In this document: positions 12,405-20,199 of the stretch, one piece after another
Numbering within the stretch: position 1 is the first letter of the stretch
Layout of the letters: the number at the start of each line of letters is the position of its first letter
Assembly: GCF_023923205.1 (NCBI RefSeq)
Contig: NZ_CP099490.1
Span: forward strand, 1 to 64,000
Direction: 5' to 3'
Source: Ornithinimicrobium cryptoxanthini
GTDB lineage: Bacteria; Actinomycetota; Actinomycetes; Actinomycetales; Dermatophilaceae
DNA length: 64,000 nucleotides
Position numbers and translations under genes: made by a program
Notes under the pieces: model-generated
Database searches by the model: none
Told to the model about the DNA's origin: nothing
The model's input: the letters and a program-made list of their open reading frames with translations, nothing else

Positions 12405-13655
12405 ATGCGCTCAGCATCACGTCGCGCCCTCGCGGGGGCAGTCGCTGTCGGTCTCACGATGACCGCGTTCACGTCTATCGCCACGGCTGGCGGGCGCGAT
12501 CACCGCCCGGACCCTGGCGACGGCGGCAAGGGAAAAGTGGTCGCGAGCGAGCTGAACAGCCCGAGGCACCTGACGGCTGCTCCCAATGGTGACCTGTATG
12601 TCGCCGAGGCGGGCACCGGTGGCGAGGACTGTGTCGTGCTCAGTGAGGCGGGACCGATCTTCGGAGATGACGAGAACCTCCTGCTGTGCGGCAGCTACGA
12701 TCCTCTAGAGCACCCGGAGTGGTTTGAGATCCGGCTGGGTGAGACCGGATCGGTGACCAAGATCTCCCGCAAGGGCGGCCAGCATCGGGTCGTCACTGGC
12801 CTGCCCTCGGTCGACCTCGGTGGTGGCGAGAGCACCGGCCCCAGCGACGTCGCGATCAAGGGCAACAAGCTGATGGTCACCATTGGTCTGGGGGCTGACC
12901 CTGCCTCCCGGGACCTGATGGTGGAGCTCTTCGACAACGAGACCTACGCCGACCTCGCCACGGTCCAGGAGGTCAGGTTCAAGGGCAAGAACAGGGTCAA
13001 GATCCGGGAGTTTGCCGACCTCGCCCAGTTCGAGACGGAATCCAACCCGCACCCGGACAACCTCGACACCAACCCCAACGCGATCGTCGCGGACAAGAAG
13101 GGCGGTTGGCTGGTCACCGACGCGGGAGGAAACGCCGTCCTGAAGCTCAGCAAGCGGGGCAACGTGTCCCTGGTGGGCGTGCCTCCGGGCGGGATGGCCG
13201 AGGCACCGCCGTTCCTGGGGCTGCCTCCGGGCACGCCGATCCCGTTCGAGCCGGTGCCCACCGCCGCTGAGCGAGGTCCTGACGGCGCCATCTATGTCAG
13301 CCTCCTGACCGGCTTCCCCTTCCCGGTGGACGGCTCGATCATCTGGCGGATCGATCGGCACGGCAACATGACCGAGTGGGCCACCGGCCTGACCAACGTG
13401 ACCGACCTGACCTGGGCCAAGGGCAAGCTGTATGCCGTGCAGCTGTCGAACAATGGCCTGCTGTCCGAAGACCTCACCGGTTCCCTGGTCCAGGTGCGCA
13501 AGGGCAAGAGCACTCACAAGGTCATCGCCGACGACCTGTTCGCTCCCTATGGCGTCACAGTCCACAAGGACTATGCCTATGTCACGACGGGCGCGGTCGT
13601 GCCCGGCGGTGGTGAGGTCGTGCGGTTCGACCTGGACAGGCACAAGCGTCGGTGA
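12405..13655 (+). CDS. Secreted ScyD/ScyE-family beta-propeller protein
   Basis: A 416-residue exported protein. The Sec signal peptide covers about 1-29 (RR near the start, then a hydrophobic Ala/Val/Leu core ending around ATAGG). The mature part is a repeat-rich beta-propeller with segments such as LNSPRHLTAAPNGDLYVAEAG, GPDGAIYVSLLTGFPF and AYVTTGAVVPGGGEVVRF, as in proteins annotated ScyD/ScyE family. An RBS (AGGAGGAG) sits at the proper distance before the ATG. ScyD/ScyE proteins were named from the cyanobacterial scytonemin cluster, but actinobacterial members need not share that role. It stands alone: gyrA/DUF3566 upstream are separated by 174 bases and the next genes run the other way. 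Confidence 0.75.
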   Translation: MRSASRRALAGAVAVGLTMTAFTSIATAGGRDHRPDPGDGGKGKVVASELNSPRHLTAAPNGDLYVAEAGTGGEDCVVLSEAGPIFGDDENLLLCGSYDPLEHPEWFEIRLGETGSVTKISRKGGQHRVVTGLPSVDLGGGESTGPSDVAIKGNKLMVTIGLGADPASRDLMVELFDNETYADLATVQEVRFKGKNRVKIREFADLAQFETESNPHPDNLDTNPNAIVADKKGGWLVTDAGGNAVLKLSKRGNVSLVGVPPGGMAEAPPFLGLPPGTPIPFEPVPTAAERGPDGAIYVSLLTGFPFPVDGSIIWRIDRHGNMTEWATGLTNVTDLTWAKGKLYAVQLSNNGLLSEDLTGSLVQVRKGKSTHKVIADDLFAPYGVTVHKDYAYVTTGAVVPGGGEVVRFDLDRHKRR

Positions 13656-13677
13656 GCCGGACCGCCCGCACGTGAGC

Positions 13678-13718
13678 GGTGCTGGCGCGGGGCTGATCAG
13701 TAGCCGCGCGTCAGCACC
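13678..13718. terminator. Hairpin between convergent genes
   Basis: A 17-base arm (13678-13694) pairs with 13702-13718 with two mismatches and a 7-base loop that includes the stop codon of the - strand permease gene. Its position between the ends of the ScyD-like gene (+) and the ABC permease gene (-) suits a two-way terminator. Confidence 0.6.
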
Positions 13719-14536
13719 CGTTCGCGCGCGGAGGCGAGCGCAGAGCCGGACTGGCGCCGCGACATACGACGCAGTGCGATCGGCGCGAGGAGCAGACCGA
13801 TGACGACCCAGATCCCCAGCACGCCGAACGTCTCCCAGGTGCGCCAGGACTCCCCGATCTCCAGGGCGACCGCCTCGGCCGGCAGGATCACGGAGCGGAA
13901 CCCGAGGCCGAGCCAGTAGACCGGGAAGACTTGCACGACCCACTGCAGCCATCCGGGCATGGCCGTCATCGGATAGAACAGCCCCGACACCGCGCAGAGA
14001 CCATAGATGGCCATCGTGGTGAAGAGCAGCGCCAACGGCCCCTTGAAGATCGAGCCCAGCACCGCACCCAGCGGGAGCATCGCCGCGATGGTGAGGATGG
14101 ACAGCAGCAGCAGCCGGATCCACCCCCAGGCGGTCGTCGGCGTGACGCCGTCCACGATGAACGAGGCGCCGATCAGGATGACGGCGATCGGCAGCAGGGT
14201 GGTGACGATGCTGGCGAAGAACTTGGCGAGCAGGTGGCCCGTCATCGCGTGCGGCACGGTCTTGGCGCGCAGCAGGGTGCCGTCGTCGCGCTCGGTGGTG
14301 ATCTCGCCGGAGACGCCGAGCACGCCGCCGCTGATGATGCCGAACGCGAGATAGGCCGGCACCAGGAACTGGCCGAGCGACAGCGCACTCTCCATCAGCT
14401 GCGAGTCCCGCAACCAGAACAGCACGGCGAGCATGACGACCGGTCCGAGCAGCGCGAGGAGCACCAGCGGGGACATGATCTGCAGCCGCAGCTCGATCGT
14501 GGCCCGGCGCAGGGCAGCGCGCAGGACGGTCGCCAT
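13697..14536 (-). CDS. ABC-2 type transporter permease
   Basis: A 279-residue integral membrane protein with about six transmembrane segments in the ABC-2 arrangement: an N-terminal segment (VLLALLGPVVMLAVLFWL), segments around the AYLAFGIISGGVLGVSGE loop, and a last segment near VLGIWVVIGLLLAPIAL. The cytoplasmic loop ISGEITTERDDGTLLRAKTVP is typical of drug/polysaccharide exporters of this class. Two bases separate it from the upstream ATPase gene, so the pair forms one operon and one exporter. The substrate cannot be told from sequence. Confidence 0.88.
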   Translation of the reverse strand: MATVLRAALRRATIELRLQIMSPLVLLALLGPVVMLAVLFWLRDSQLMESALSLGQFLVPAYLAFGIISGGVLGVSGEITTERDDGTLLRAKTVPHAMTGHLLAKFFASIVTTLLPIAVILIGASFIVDGVTPTTAWGWIRLLLLSILTIAAMLPLGAVLGSIFKGPLALLFTTMAIYGLCAVSGLFYPMTAMPGWLQWVVQVFPVYWLGLGFRSVILPAEAVALEIGESWRTWETFGVLGIWVVIGLLLAPIALRRMSRRQSGSALASARERVLTRGY

Positions 14537-14538
14537 AT

Positions 14539-15510
14539 TTAGGCTCCCTCTCGTGCGCGGGTTGGGTCGGTCTCGTCCCCAGTCTCGGTCGCCTCGTCGG
14601 GCAGTATGCCGAAGCTCGCCGCCTGCGTGTCGGCGCCGGTCTCGACCTGATGGACGAGGGCGAGGTAGGCCTCCTCCAGGGAGGCTCGGCGCACCTCCAG
14701 GTCCTCGATCTCGCCCGGCTCGGCGAGGACTGAGCGAAGGTAGCTGACCGGGTCGTCCGTGGACTCGGTGTGCAGGTGCCCGTCGCGCCGGAATCTCACC
14801 GAGGCGGTGGCCGACATCCGGTGGCGCAGGTCGTCGGGGCTGCCGTCAGCGACGATCGTGCCGCCGGCCAGCACCAGGATGCGGCTGGCGAGGATCTCCG
14901 CTTCCGTCAGGTCGTGGGTGGTCAGCAGGATCGTGGTGTCCAGGTCGGACAGGGACCGGATGAGCTTGTGGAAGTCACGGCGTGCCTGAGGGTCGAAGCC
15001 GGCGGTCGGCTCGTCGAGGAAGAGGACCTCGGGGCGGCCGAGCAGCCCGACTGCCACGTCCAGGCGACGGCGCTCACCACCGGAGAGCCGGTCGAGGCGG
15101 CGCAGCGTCTTGCCGGCCAGACCCACCCGCTCGATCAGGTCGGTGGTCGGCCACGGGCGCTCGACAGCAGCCGTCGCGTAGTCGGTGTAGTACATCCCGA
15201 GATAGTCCAGGAACTCGCCGACGCGCCACTTGCCGTGGTCACGCCAGGACTGCAGCACGACACCCACGCGGGCCCGCCAGGCCTCGCCAGCCGTATGCGG
15301 TGTCTCACCCAGGACCTGCACCTCACCACCGGACGGGACCCGGAAGCCCTCGAGGATCTCGATCGTGGTGGTCTTGCCGGCGCCGTTGGGACCCAGGAGA
15401 GCCACGACCTCACCGGTGCCGATGCTCAGCGTGACGTCGTCGAGGACCCGCGTGTCGCCATACTGCATGGCAAGGCGGTGGGTCTGGATCGCCGGCCCGC
15501 GATCGGACAT
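14539..15510 (-). CDS. ABC transporter ATP-binding protein
   Basis: A 323-residue ATPase that powers the ABC-2 permease encoded directly downstream. Walker A is GPNGAGKT, the signature is LSGGERRRLDVA and Walker B is EVLFLDEPTAG, followed by the H-loop LTTHD. A ~100-residue C-terminal region typical of DrrA/CcmA-type exporters follows the core. RBS AGGAGC precedes the ATG. It is transcribed away from tRNA-Ile. The codon for Ile in its C-terminal FGILPDE is the rare ATA, inside the recurring CGGGCAGTATG motif (opposite strand). Confidence 0.92.
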   Translation of the reverse strand: MSDRGPAIQTHRLAMQYGDTRVLDDVTLSIGTGEVVALLGPNGAGKTTTIEILEGFRVPSGGEVQVLGETPHTAGEAWRARVGVVLQSWRDHGKWRVGEFLDYLGMYYTDYATAAVERPWPTTDLIERVGLAGKTLRRLDRLSGGERRRLDVAVGLLGRPEVLFLDEPTAGFDPQARRDFHKLIRSLSDLDTTILLTTHDLTEAEILASRILVLAGGTIVADGSPDDLRHRMSATASVRFRRDGHLHTESTDDPVSYLRSVLAEPGEIEDLEVRRASLEEAYLALVHQVETGADTQAASFGILPDEATETGDETDPTRAREGA

Positions 15511-15589
15511 CTGGTGCTGCTCCTGTCGTCACGGTGTCGGGTCGGTCCAATGTAGTGGACGCGAGCCCTCGGGTCGGGCAGCCCCCGCT

Positions 15590-15619
15590 TTGGAGCATGA
15601 GCCCGCGATGGGGTAATCT
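15590..15619 (+). promoter_or_regulatory. Probable promoter of tRNA-Ile
   Basis: TTGGAG (15590-15595) and TAATCT (15614-15619) are separated by 18 bases and lie 35 bases before the tRNA. The same hexamer TAATCT occurs 13 bases before tRNA-Leu (39620-39625), supporting it as a -10 element used for tRNA genes here. Confidence 0.5.
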
Positions 15620-15653
15620 CGGGCGGCGCGTGTCCGTCGGGCACAGCACTCAC

Positions 15654-15730
15654 GGGCCTATAGCTCAGACGGTTAGAGCGCTTCCCTGATAAGGAAGAGG
15701 TCACAGGTTCAAGTCCTGTTAGGCCCACCA
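15654..15730 (+). tRNA. tRNA-Ile (GAT)
   Basis: Complete cloverleaf. The acceptor arms GGGCCTA/TAGGCCC and the anticodon stem CTTCC/GGAAG enclose loop CTGATAA, with anticodon GAT at 15688-15690. The T-arm contains GGTTCAAGTCC. Discriminator A is followed by an encoded CCA. Its place after the gyrase block is standard for actinobacteria, although here a 3-kb insert intervenes. Confidence 0.98.
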
Positions 15731-15732
15731 CC

Positions 15733-15759
15733 ACCGCAGACCACCTGGTCTGCGGTTTT
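15733..15759 (+). terminator. Rho-independent terminator after tRNA-Ile
   Basis: ACCGCAGACC (15733-15742) pairs perfectly with GGTCTGCGGT (15747-15756) around a four-base loop and is followed by TTTG. Confidence 0.85.
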
Positions 15760-15813
15760 GTGTTTGTCGAGAACGCACCACGCGCCGACAGGTCTCGTCG
15801 TAGGCTCGTGCCG

Positions 15814-16776
15814 ATGTCAGTGCACGCGAGCCAGCCTGGGGACCAGCACGCCGACGAGGAGAGAGCCGCCGGCGGATCGGGCCTGGCCGCTAGCGCGGTC
15901 ATCGGCCTCGTGGTGGGCGGCCTGCTGTGGCTGGCGTGGGAGCCCACGACGCGTGAGTGCAACGGCATCAGCGAGTGCTTCGGCCCGCCGGTGTCGGCCG
16001 CGGTGCTGACGCTGGGCGCGTTCGTCGCGGTCCTGGTGGTGCGCCGGATCCTGAGGCTGCGACCGGTCTTCCTGCCGTCGTTGCTCGGCTTTGTCGGCGG
16101 CGGTGGGCTGCTGTTGATGGCAGAGAGCCTGACCAACATCTGGCCGCGTGAGATCCATGATCCCCTGGCGCCGTGGTGGAGCTGGCTGCTCGTCGGCGGC
16201 GTGATCGGCGGACTGGCGCACTGGATGCACCAGCCCGGGCGGCGCTGGGTGGAGCGCATCGTGCCGGTCGCGGTGGTCCTGGGACTCATCATCGCGGGTG
16301 TCACCTGGGTGTCCGTGGAGCGGGACCGCAGGCAGCTCGCCGAGCTGGAGTCGGTGGGGGTGGACACGGTGATGGCACCGACGTTCGATGACTTCTCGGT
16401 GTCCTTTGCGCGGCGCGGACAGAGTGCGGGCGCCGGCGACTTCGTGCGCATCCACCTGTCCCCGCACGAGGGCAGGGCCCCCGCCTGGCCGCACACCTAT
16501 CTGGTCCCGGTCCACGACCGTGACCTGTGTGAGCTGGCGGTTGCGCTCACGCGCGAGAGTGTGACCTGCGTCGAGACGGCTGCTGGGGTCGAGCTCACCG
16601 ACGACTTCCTCGAGGGGGCCGGGGTCGTCGAGGGCGACACCTTGCTCCTGGTCACCGCTCGGGTGTCGCCGGAGCGCGACGAGCCCGACGAGTGGACCCA
16701 GCAGGCGCTGCGCACCGGCGTGGACCAGCGGGTGCTGACCACGCTGGAGGAGCTGCGTGACGGCGACGTCGACTGA
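15814..16776 (+). CDS. Hypothetical membrane protein
   Basis: No family recognised. The 320-residue product (from ATG 15814) has four hydrophobic segments in its first half: SAVIGLVVGGLLWLAW, VSAAVLTLGAFVAVLVV, FLPSLLGFVGGGGLLLM with WSWLLVGGVIGGLAHWM, and IVPVAVVLGLIIAGVTWVSV. A soluble region of about 170 residues follows, probably outside the cell. Two cysteines lie close together after the first segment (ECNGISEC), and two more in the soluble part (DLCEL, VTCVE). The frame is open upstream to 15760, and GTG 15808 is an alternative start; no good RBS decides between them. It sits between the tRNA-Ile terminator and the DLW-39 gene. Confidence 0.6.
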   Translation: MSVHASQPGDQHADEERAAGGSGLAASAVIGLVVGGLLWLAWEPTTRECNGISECFGPPVSAAVLTLGAFVAVLVVRRILRLRPVFLPSLLGFVGGGGLLLMAESLTNIWPREIHDPLAPWWSWLLVGGVIGGLAHWMHQPGRRWVERIVPVAVVLGLIIAGVTWVSVERDRRQLAELESVGVDTVMAPTFDDFSVSFARRGQSAGAGDFVRIHLSPHEGRAPAWPHTYLVPVHDRDLCELAVALTRESVTCVETAAGVELTDDFLEGAGVVEGDTLLLVTARVSPERDEPDEWTQQALRTGVDQRVLTTLEELRDGDVD

Positions 16777-16800
16777 GCTGGTCGGGTCCGGGTGCCCACC

Positions 16801-16831
16801 GGCGGTGGTGTGACGGTTATGAGCCACCGCC
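16801..16831 (+). terminator. Weak hairpin after the hypothetical membrane protein gene
   Basis: GGCGGTGG (16801-16808) pairs with CCACCGCC (16824-16831) around a 15-base loop, 24 bases after the stop of the upstream gene. There is no T run. A possible -10 for the next gene, TATCCT, follows at 16842-16847. Confidence 0.35.
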
Positions 16832-16877
16832 TCGCGGCAGGTATCCTTGCCGGGCACGATCGACGCAAGGAGATCTT

Positions 16878-17015
16878 ATGAAGCGCCTGATGGCATTTGC
16901 CGCACTCGCCGCCGGGGCACTCGCCCTGGTCAAGAAGCTGCAGGACGAGCAGGCCGAGCGTGACCTGTGGGCCGAGGCGACCGACGGGGTCTCCGAGACG
17001 CCGCCGAGCAGCTGA
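16878..17015 (+). CDS. DLW-39 family microprotein
   Basis: A 45-residue protein of the actinobacterial DLW-39 family, named for the Asp-Leu-Trp motif, here Asp29-Leu30-Trp31 in ERDLWAEATD. The N-terminal half is a hydrophobic or amphipathic helix (MKRLMAFAALAAGALALVKK), so it may sit at the membrane. A strong RBS (AAGGAGA, 16867-16873) precedes the ATG. Members of this family are typically found next to tRNA-Ala after gyrA, exactly as here; tRNA-Ala begins 14 bases downstream. Function is unknown. The gene is easily missed because of its size. Confidence 0.9.
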   Translation: MKRLMAFAALAAGALALVKKLQDEQAERDLWAEATDGVSETPPSS

Positions 17016-17029
17016 CCACAGCTCAACAC

Positions 17030-17102
17030 GGGGACTTAGCTCAGCTGGTAGAGCACCGCCTTTGCAAGGCGGGGGTCAGGGGTTCGAGCCCCCTAGTCTC
17101 CA
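17030..17102 (+). tRNA. tRNA-Ala (TGC)
   Basis: Complete cloverleaf. Acceptor GGGGACT/AGTCTCC includes one G-T pair. The anticodon stem CCGCC/GGCGG encloses loop TTTGCAA, with TGC at 17063-17065. The T-arm is AGGGGTTCGAGCCCCC. CCA is not encoded (the discriminator A is followed by CAC), unlike tRNA-Ile and tRNA-Leu in this window. Confidence 0.98.
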
Positions 17103-17116
17103 CACTTCGTGTGTCC

Positions 17117-17144
17117 AGAGGCCCCTCCCCCGGGAGGGGCCTCT
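17117..17144 (+). terminator. Terminator after tRNA-Ala
   Basis: AGAGGCCCCTCCC (17117-17129) pairs perfectly with GGGAGGGGCCTCT (17132-17144). It is a very stable GC stem with a short loop and no clear T run. Confidence 0.75.
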
Positions 17145-17213
17145 GCTTGTGGTCGCCAGGCGAGGAGGGCCGGGAGCACCCGGTGTGCGGAGCCTGATGA
17201 TGGACCGCAAGAG

Positions 17214-17229
17214 CATGACGACTGTCATG
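17214..17229. promoter_or_regulatory. Palindrome CATGAC-N4-GTCATG, probable response-regulator site
   Basis: A perfect six-base inverted repeat with a four-base spacer, 58-73 bases before the ABC-DesKR-like operon. NarL/LuxR-type regulators bind as dimers to short inverted repeats of this layout, and the operon encodes such a regulator (20196-20801). A partial copy of the half-site (GTCGTGAC) follows at 17236-17243. The assignment to that regulator is inferred from position and type. Confidence 0.55.
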
Positions 17230-17286
17230 TCGAGGTCGTGACGGCGGGCACTACTGCCGCAGCGCTCGCTCCGGAAGCCTTGGGGC

Positions 17287-18240
17287 ATGACAACCACGCA
17301 ACTCACAGACCACAGCGCGCGCTCCAGCCACGACACCCCGCTCCTGGCAGAGCTGCTCGGGGTGTCGAAGCAGTTCGGGAAGGGCGAGAGCGCAGTCCAG
17401 GCGGTGAGTGGACTCGACCTGGACGTGCGTCCAGGGGAGCTCCTGGCCGTCTTGGGACCCAACGGTGCGGGCAAGTCCACCGCGATAGGGATGCTGACCG
17501 GCCTGACCTCACCTACGTCCGGAAGGGCTCGTCTGTTCGGGCGCGCGCCGCGCGACGTGCGGGCGCGGCGGCGGCTGGGCGTGATGCTGCAGGCCTCGGG
17601 CGTCCCGGACACGCTGCGGGTGCGCGAGCTGCTCACTGAGTTCCGCGGCTACTACCCCGCCCCCCTGTCGATGGCGCAGGTCGTCTCCGCGGCGGGCCTC
17701 GACGGGCTCGAGGGGCGCATGTTCGGCGAGCTCTCCGGCGGCCAGCAGCGACGAGTGCTGTTCGGGATCGCCCTGGCCGGCGACCCTGATCTGCTGGTCT
17801 TCGACGAACCGACCACCGGCCTGGACGTGGAGGCTCGCCACCGCCTCTGGGACACGTTGCGCGAACTGGCCGGCTCGGGTCGCGGAGTGGTGCTGACAAC
17901 GCACTACCTCGAAGAGGCCGACGCTCTGGCTGACCGCATCGTGGTGATCGACCACGGGGTGGTGATCGCCCAGGGAACGCCCACCGAGATCAAGGCCCTG
18001 GTGCCGGGGCGCCGGGTGCGAGCACAGAGCTCCGTCAGTGTCTCGGTGGCCCAACAGTGGCCCGGCGTGGCTGGCGCCTCGCGCGAGGGTCCCTGGCTGG
18101 TGCTGCTCGTCGCCTCCGCCGAGCCCGTCCTCCGAGCCCTGCTCGACCTGGACGCTGCGGCCACGGGCGTGACCGTCACCGAACCAAGCCTCGAGGAGGC
18201 CTTCCTCGCCCTCACCCACCACATGGAGGAAACACGATGA
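17287..18240 (+). CDS. ABC transporter ATP-binding protein (exporter with own two-component system)
   Basis: A 317-residue ATPase: Walker A GPNGAGKS, signature LSGGQQRRVLFG, Walker B LLVFDEPTTG, H-loop LTTHY, and a C-terminal domain ending EPSLEEAFLALTHH as in DrrA-like exporters. It is the first gene of an exporter-permease-kinase-regulator operon, and its stop overlaps the permease start (ATGA, 18237-18240). A palindrome upstream suggests control by the operon's own regulator. The substrate is unknown; systems of this layout often handle membrane-active compounds or lipids. Confidence 0.92.
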   Translation: MTTTQLTDHSARSSHDTPLLAELLGVSKQFGKGESAVQAVSGLDLDVRPGELLAVLGPNGAGKSTAIGMLTGLTSPTSGRARLFGRAPRDVRARRRLGVMLQASGVPDTLRVRELLTEFRGYYPAPLSMAQVVSAAGLDGLEGRMFGELSGGQQRRVLFGIALAGDPDLLVFDEPTTGLDVEARHRLWDTLRELAGSGRGVVLTTHYLEEADALADRIVVIDHGVVIAQGTPTEIKALVPGRRVRAQSSVSVSVAQQWPGVAGASREGPWLVLLVASAEPVLRALLDLDAAATGVTVTEPSLEEAFLALTHHMEETR

Positions 18241-19052
18241 ACAACCTCACAGCAGCACCGATGACGACAAACCCTCGCCCGCCGCGAGCCAATCCGGTGC
18301 GCCTCTATGTCACCGAGGCCCAGCACGAGTTCCTCAAGCTGATCCGGATCCCCATCTTCGCGGTGAGCACCATCGCCCTGCCGGTGTTGTTCTACGCGCT
18401 CTTCGGGTTGGCCTTCGGCGGGGGCGGCGACTCCGGCCCGGTCGGCGCGACGACCTACCTGCTGGCGACCTACGGCACCTTCGGAGTCATCGGCGCCGCA
18501 CTCTTCGGCTTCGGGGTCTCGGTCGCCACCGAACGCGGGCAGGGCTGGATGCGACTGAAGCACGTGTCACCGATGCCCCCACAGGCCTACTTCGTGGCCA
18601 AGGTCGCCATGAGCACGACGGTTGCCGCCATGATCGTCGCCGCGCTGTTCACCCTCGGCGCCTCCCTGGGGGGTGTGCGCATGTCCCCCACGCAGTGGAT
18701 CAGCCTCGGTCTGGTGCTCATCATCGGGGCCCTGCCGTTCTCGGCCATGGGACTGGCCTTCGGCTATCTCGTCGGCCCCAACTCGGCACCGGCCATGGTG
18801 AACCTCATGTATCTGCCGATGGCTTTCGCCTCCGGCCTCTTCATCCCGATCCACCAACTGCCCACCGTCGTGCAGGACTTCGCTCCCGCACTACCGCCCT
18901 ATCACTTCGCTCAGCTCGCCCTGGGCACGGTCTCCGCTTCTGAGGGCGGATCCCCTGCCGTGCACGCCCTGGTGCTGCTAGCGTTTACCGCAGTCTTTCT
19001 GACCGTGGCCGCGTGGGGTTTCCGGCGCGACGAGGGCCGGACCTACGGATGA
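18237..19052 (+). CDS. ABC-2 type permease
   Basis: A 271-residue membrane protein with about six transmembrane segments (e.g. IFAVSTIALPVLFYALFGLA, TYGTFGVIGAALFGFGVSV, ISLGLVLIIGALPFSAMGLA, LVLLAFTAVFLTVAAWGF) and the ABC-2 loop SVATERGQGWMRLKHVSPMP. The start at 18237 is fixed by the ATGA overlap with the ATPase gene. The kinase gene follows 7 bases after its stop. It forms one exporter with the preceding ATPase. Confidence 0.9.
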   Translation: MNNLTAAPMTTNPRPPRANPVRLYVTEAQHEFLKLIRIPIFAVSTIALPVLFYALFGLAFGGGGDSGPVGATTYLLATYGTFGVIGAALFGFGVSVATERGQGWMRLKHVSPMPPQAYFVAKVAMSTTVAAMIVAALFTLGASLGGVRMSPTQWISLGLVLIIGALPFSAMGLAFGYLVGPNSAPAMVNLMYLPMAFASGLFIPIHQLPTVVQDFAPALPPYHFAQLALGTVSASEGGSPAVHALVLLAFTAVFLTVAAWGFRRDEGRTYG

Positions 19053-19059
19053 GGCGCCC

Positions 19060-20199
19060 TTGAGCCAGAGCCCACAGCACCCCGCCAACTTCACGCGCTA
19101 CGTCTGGCTGGTCTATCTCGGTGCCCTGTTCTTCCCGCCCGCCTTCGACCCGACGGCCGATGCCCTGGACTGGCTGGTTGCGGCGGCGCTCATCGCAGGG
19201 TTCCTGCCGATCTATGCTGCGACGTTCCGGACCCGCAACGACCGGCAGACGTTGATCCTCATCGCCTCGCTCGCCGTCCTCGCCCTGGCCGGTTCGCTGG
19301 TCAACAGCGGGGCCAGCGTGTTCGTGATCTATGCGGCGGCCGCAGCCGGGGGCCTCTATCCCACCCGCAGGGCCGTGGCGGTGCTGACCGCCCTCGTCGG
19401 TGTGGTCGCGGTGATGATCCTGATCTCCCCGGACCCCACGTCGTGGCGGCTGGGCACGTTCGTCTCCGCCCTGGTCTTCACGATGGTCGTCGGTGCGACA
19501 AGCATCTTTGACGCCGAGCGGGGCAGGGCCAGCAAGCGTCTGTTGCGCGCCGATGAGGAGATCGAGCGGCTAGCGACGATCGCTGAGCGGGAGCGGATCG
19601 CCCGGGACCTGCACGATCTGCTCGGACACACCCTCTCGGTCGTGGTGCTGAAGTCCGAGCTGGCGGCGCGGCTGGTCCGCGCAGACCCTGAACAGGCAGC
19701 GGCCGAGATCACGGACATCGAACGCATCGGCCGCAAGGCGCTGGGTGAGGTGCGGGCCGCGGTCGCCGGCTACCGAGCCCGCGGTCTCGGCGCCGAGCTC
19801 GACGGAGCCTGCGTGGCGCTGCGGGCGGCCGGTCTCGACGTCGAGGTGCACGCCGACCCGACCGATCTGCGCCCCGAGCAGGAGTCAGCCCTGGCCATGG
19901 CGCTGCGCGAGGCCGTGACCAACGTGGTCCGGCACGCCCGGGCCGAGCGGGCCGCGATCAGCATCACGACCGCCGGGAGCCAGGTGCGCCTGCGGGTCAC
20001 CGACGACGGCCGCGGTCCGTCCGGGCAGACGGGATTCGGGATCACGGGCATGCACGAGCGGATCGCTGCCCTCGGGGGACTGGTGGAGGTCGGTGGCGCG
20101 AAGGGACTCGACGACCACGGGACCGTCGTCGAGGTGACCCTGCCGGTGGCGCAACCGGGCGGCCATCGGGTCCGAGCACGGACGGTGGGTGGCCGATGA
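19060..20199 (+). CDS. DesK-like sensor histidine kinase
   Basis: A 379-residue membrane kinase of the HisKA_3 class. About five transmembrane segments fill residues 15-145 without a sizeable outside domain, so it probably senses membrane state, as DesK does. The H-box is ERERIARDLHDLLGHTLS with phospho-acceptor His185. The HATPase region has the N-box ALREAVTNVVRHA and the G-box DDGRGPSG. The start is TTG at 19060 with GAGG six bases upstream. The stop overlaps the regulator start (ATGA, 20196-20199). What it senses is inferred from architecture only. Confidence 0.9.
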   Translation: MSQSPQHPANFTRYVWLVYLGALFFPPAFDPTADALDWLVAAALIAGFLPIYAATFRTRNDRQTLILIASLAVLALAGSLVNSGASVFVIYAAAAAGGLYPTRRAVAVLTALVGVVAVMILISPDPTSWRLGTFVSALVFTMVVGATSIFDAERGRASKRLLRADEEIERLATIAERERIARDLHDLLGHTLSVVVLKSELAARLVRADPEQAAAEITDIERIGRKALGEVRAAVAGYRARGLGAELDGACVALRAAGLDVEVHADPTDLRPEQESALAMALREAVTNVVRHARAERAAISITTAGSQVRLRVTDDGRGPSGQTGFGITGMHERIAALGGLVEVGGAKGLDDHGTVVEVTLPVAQPGGHRVRARTVGGR

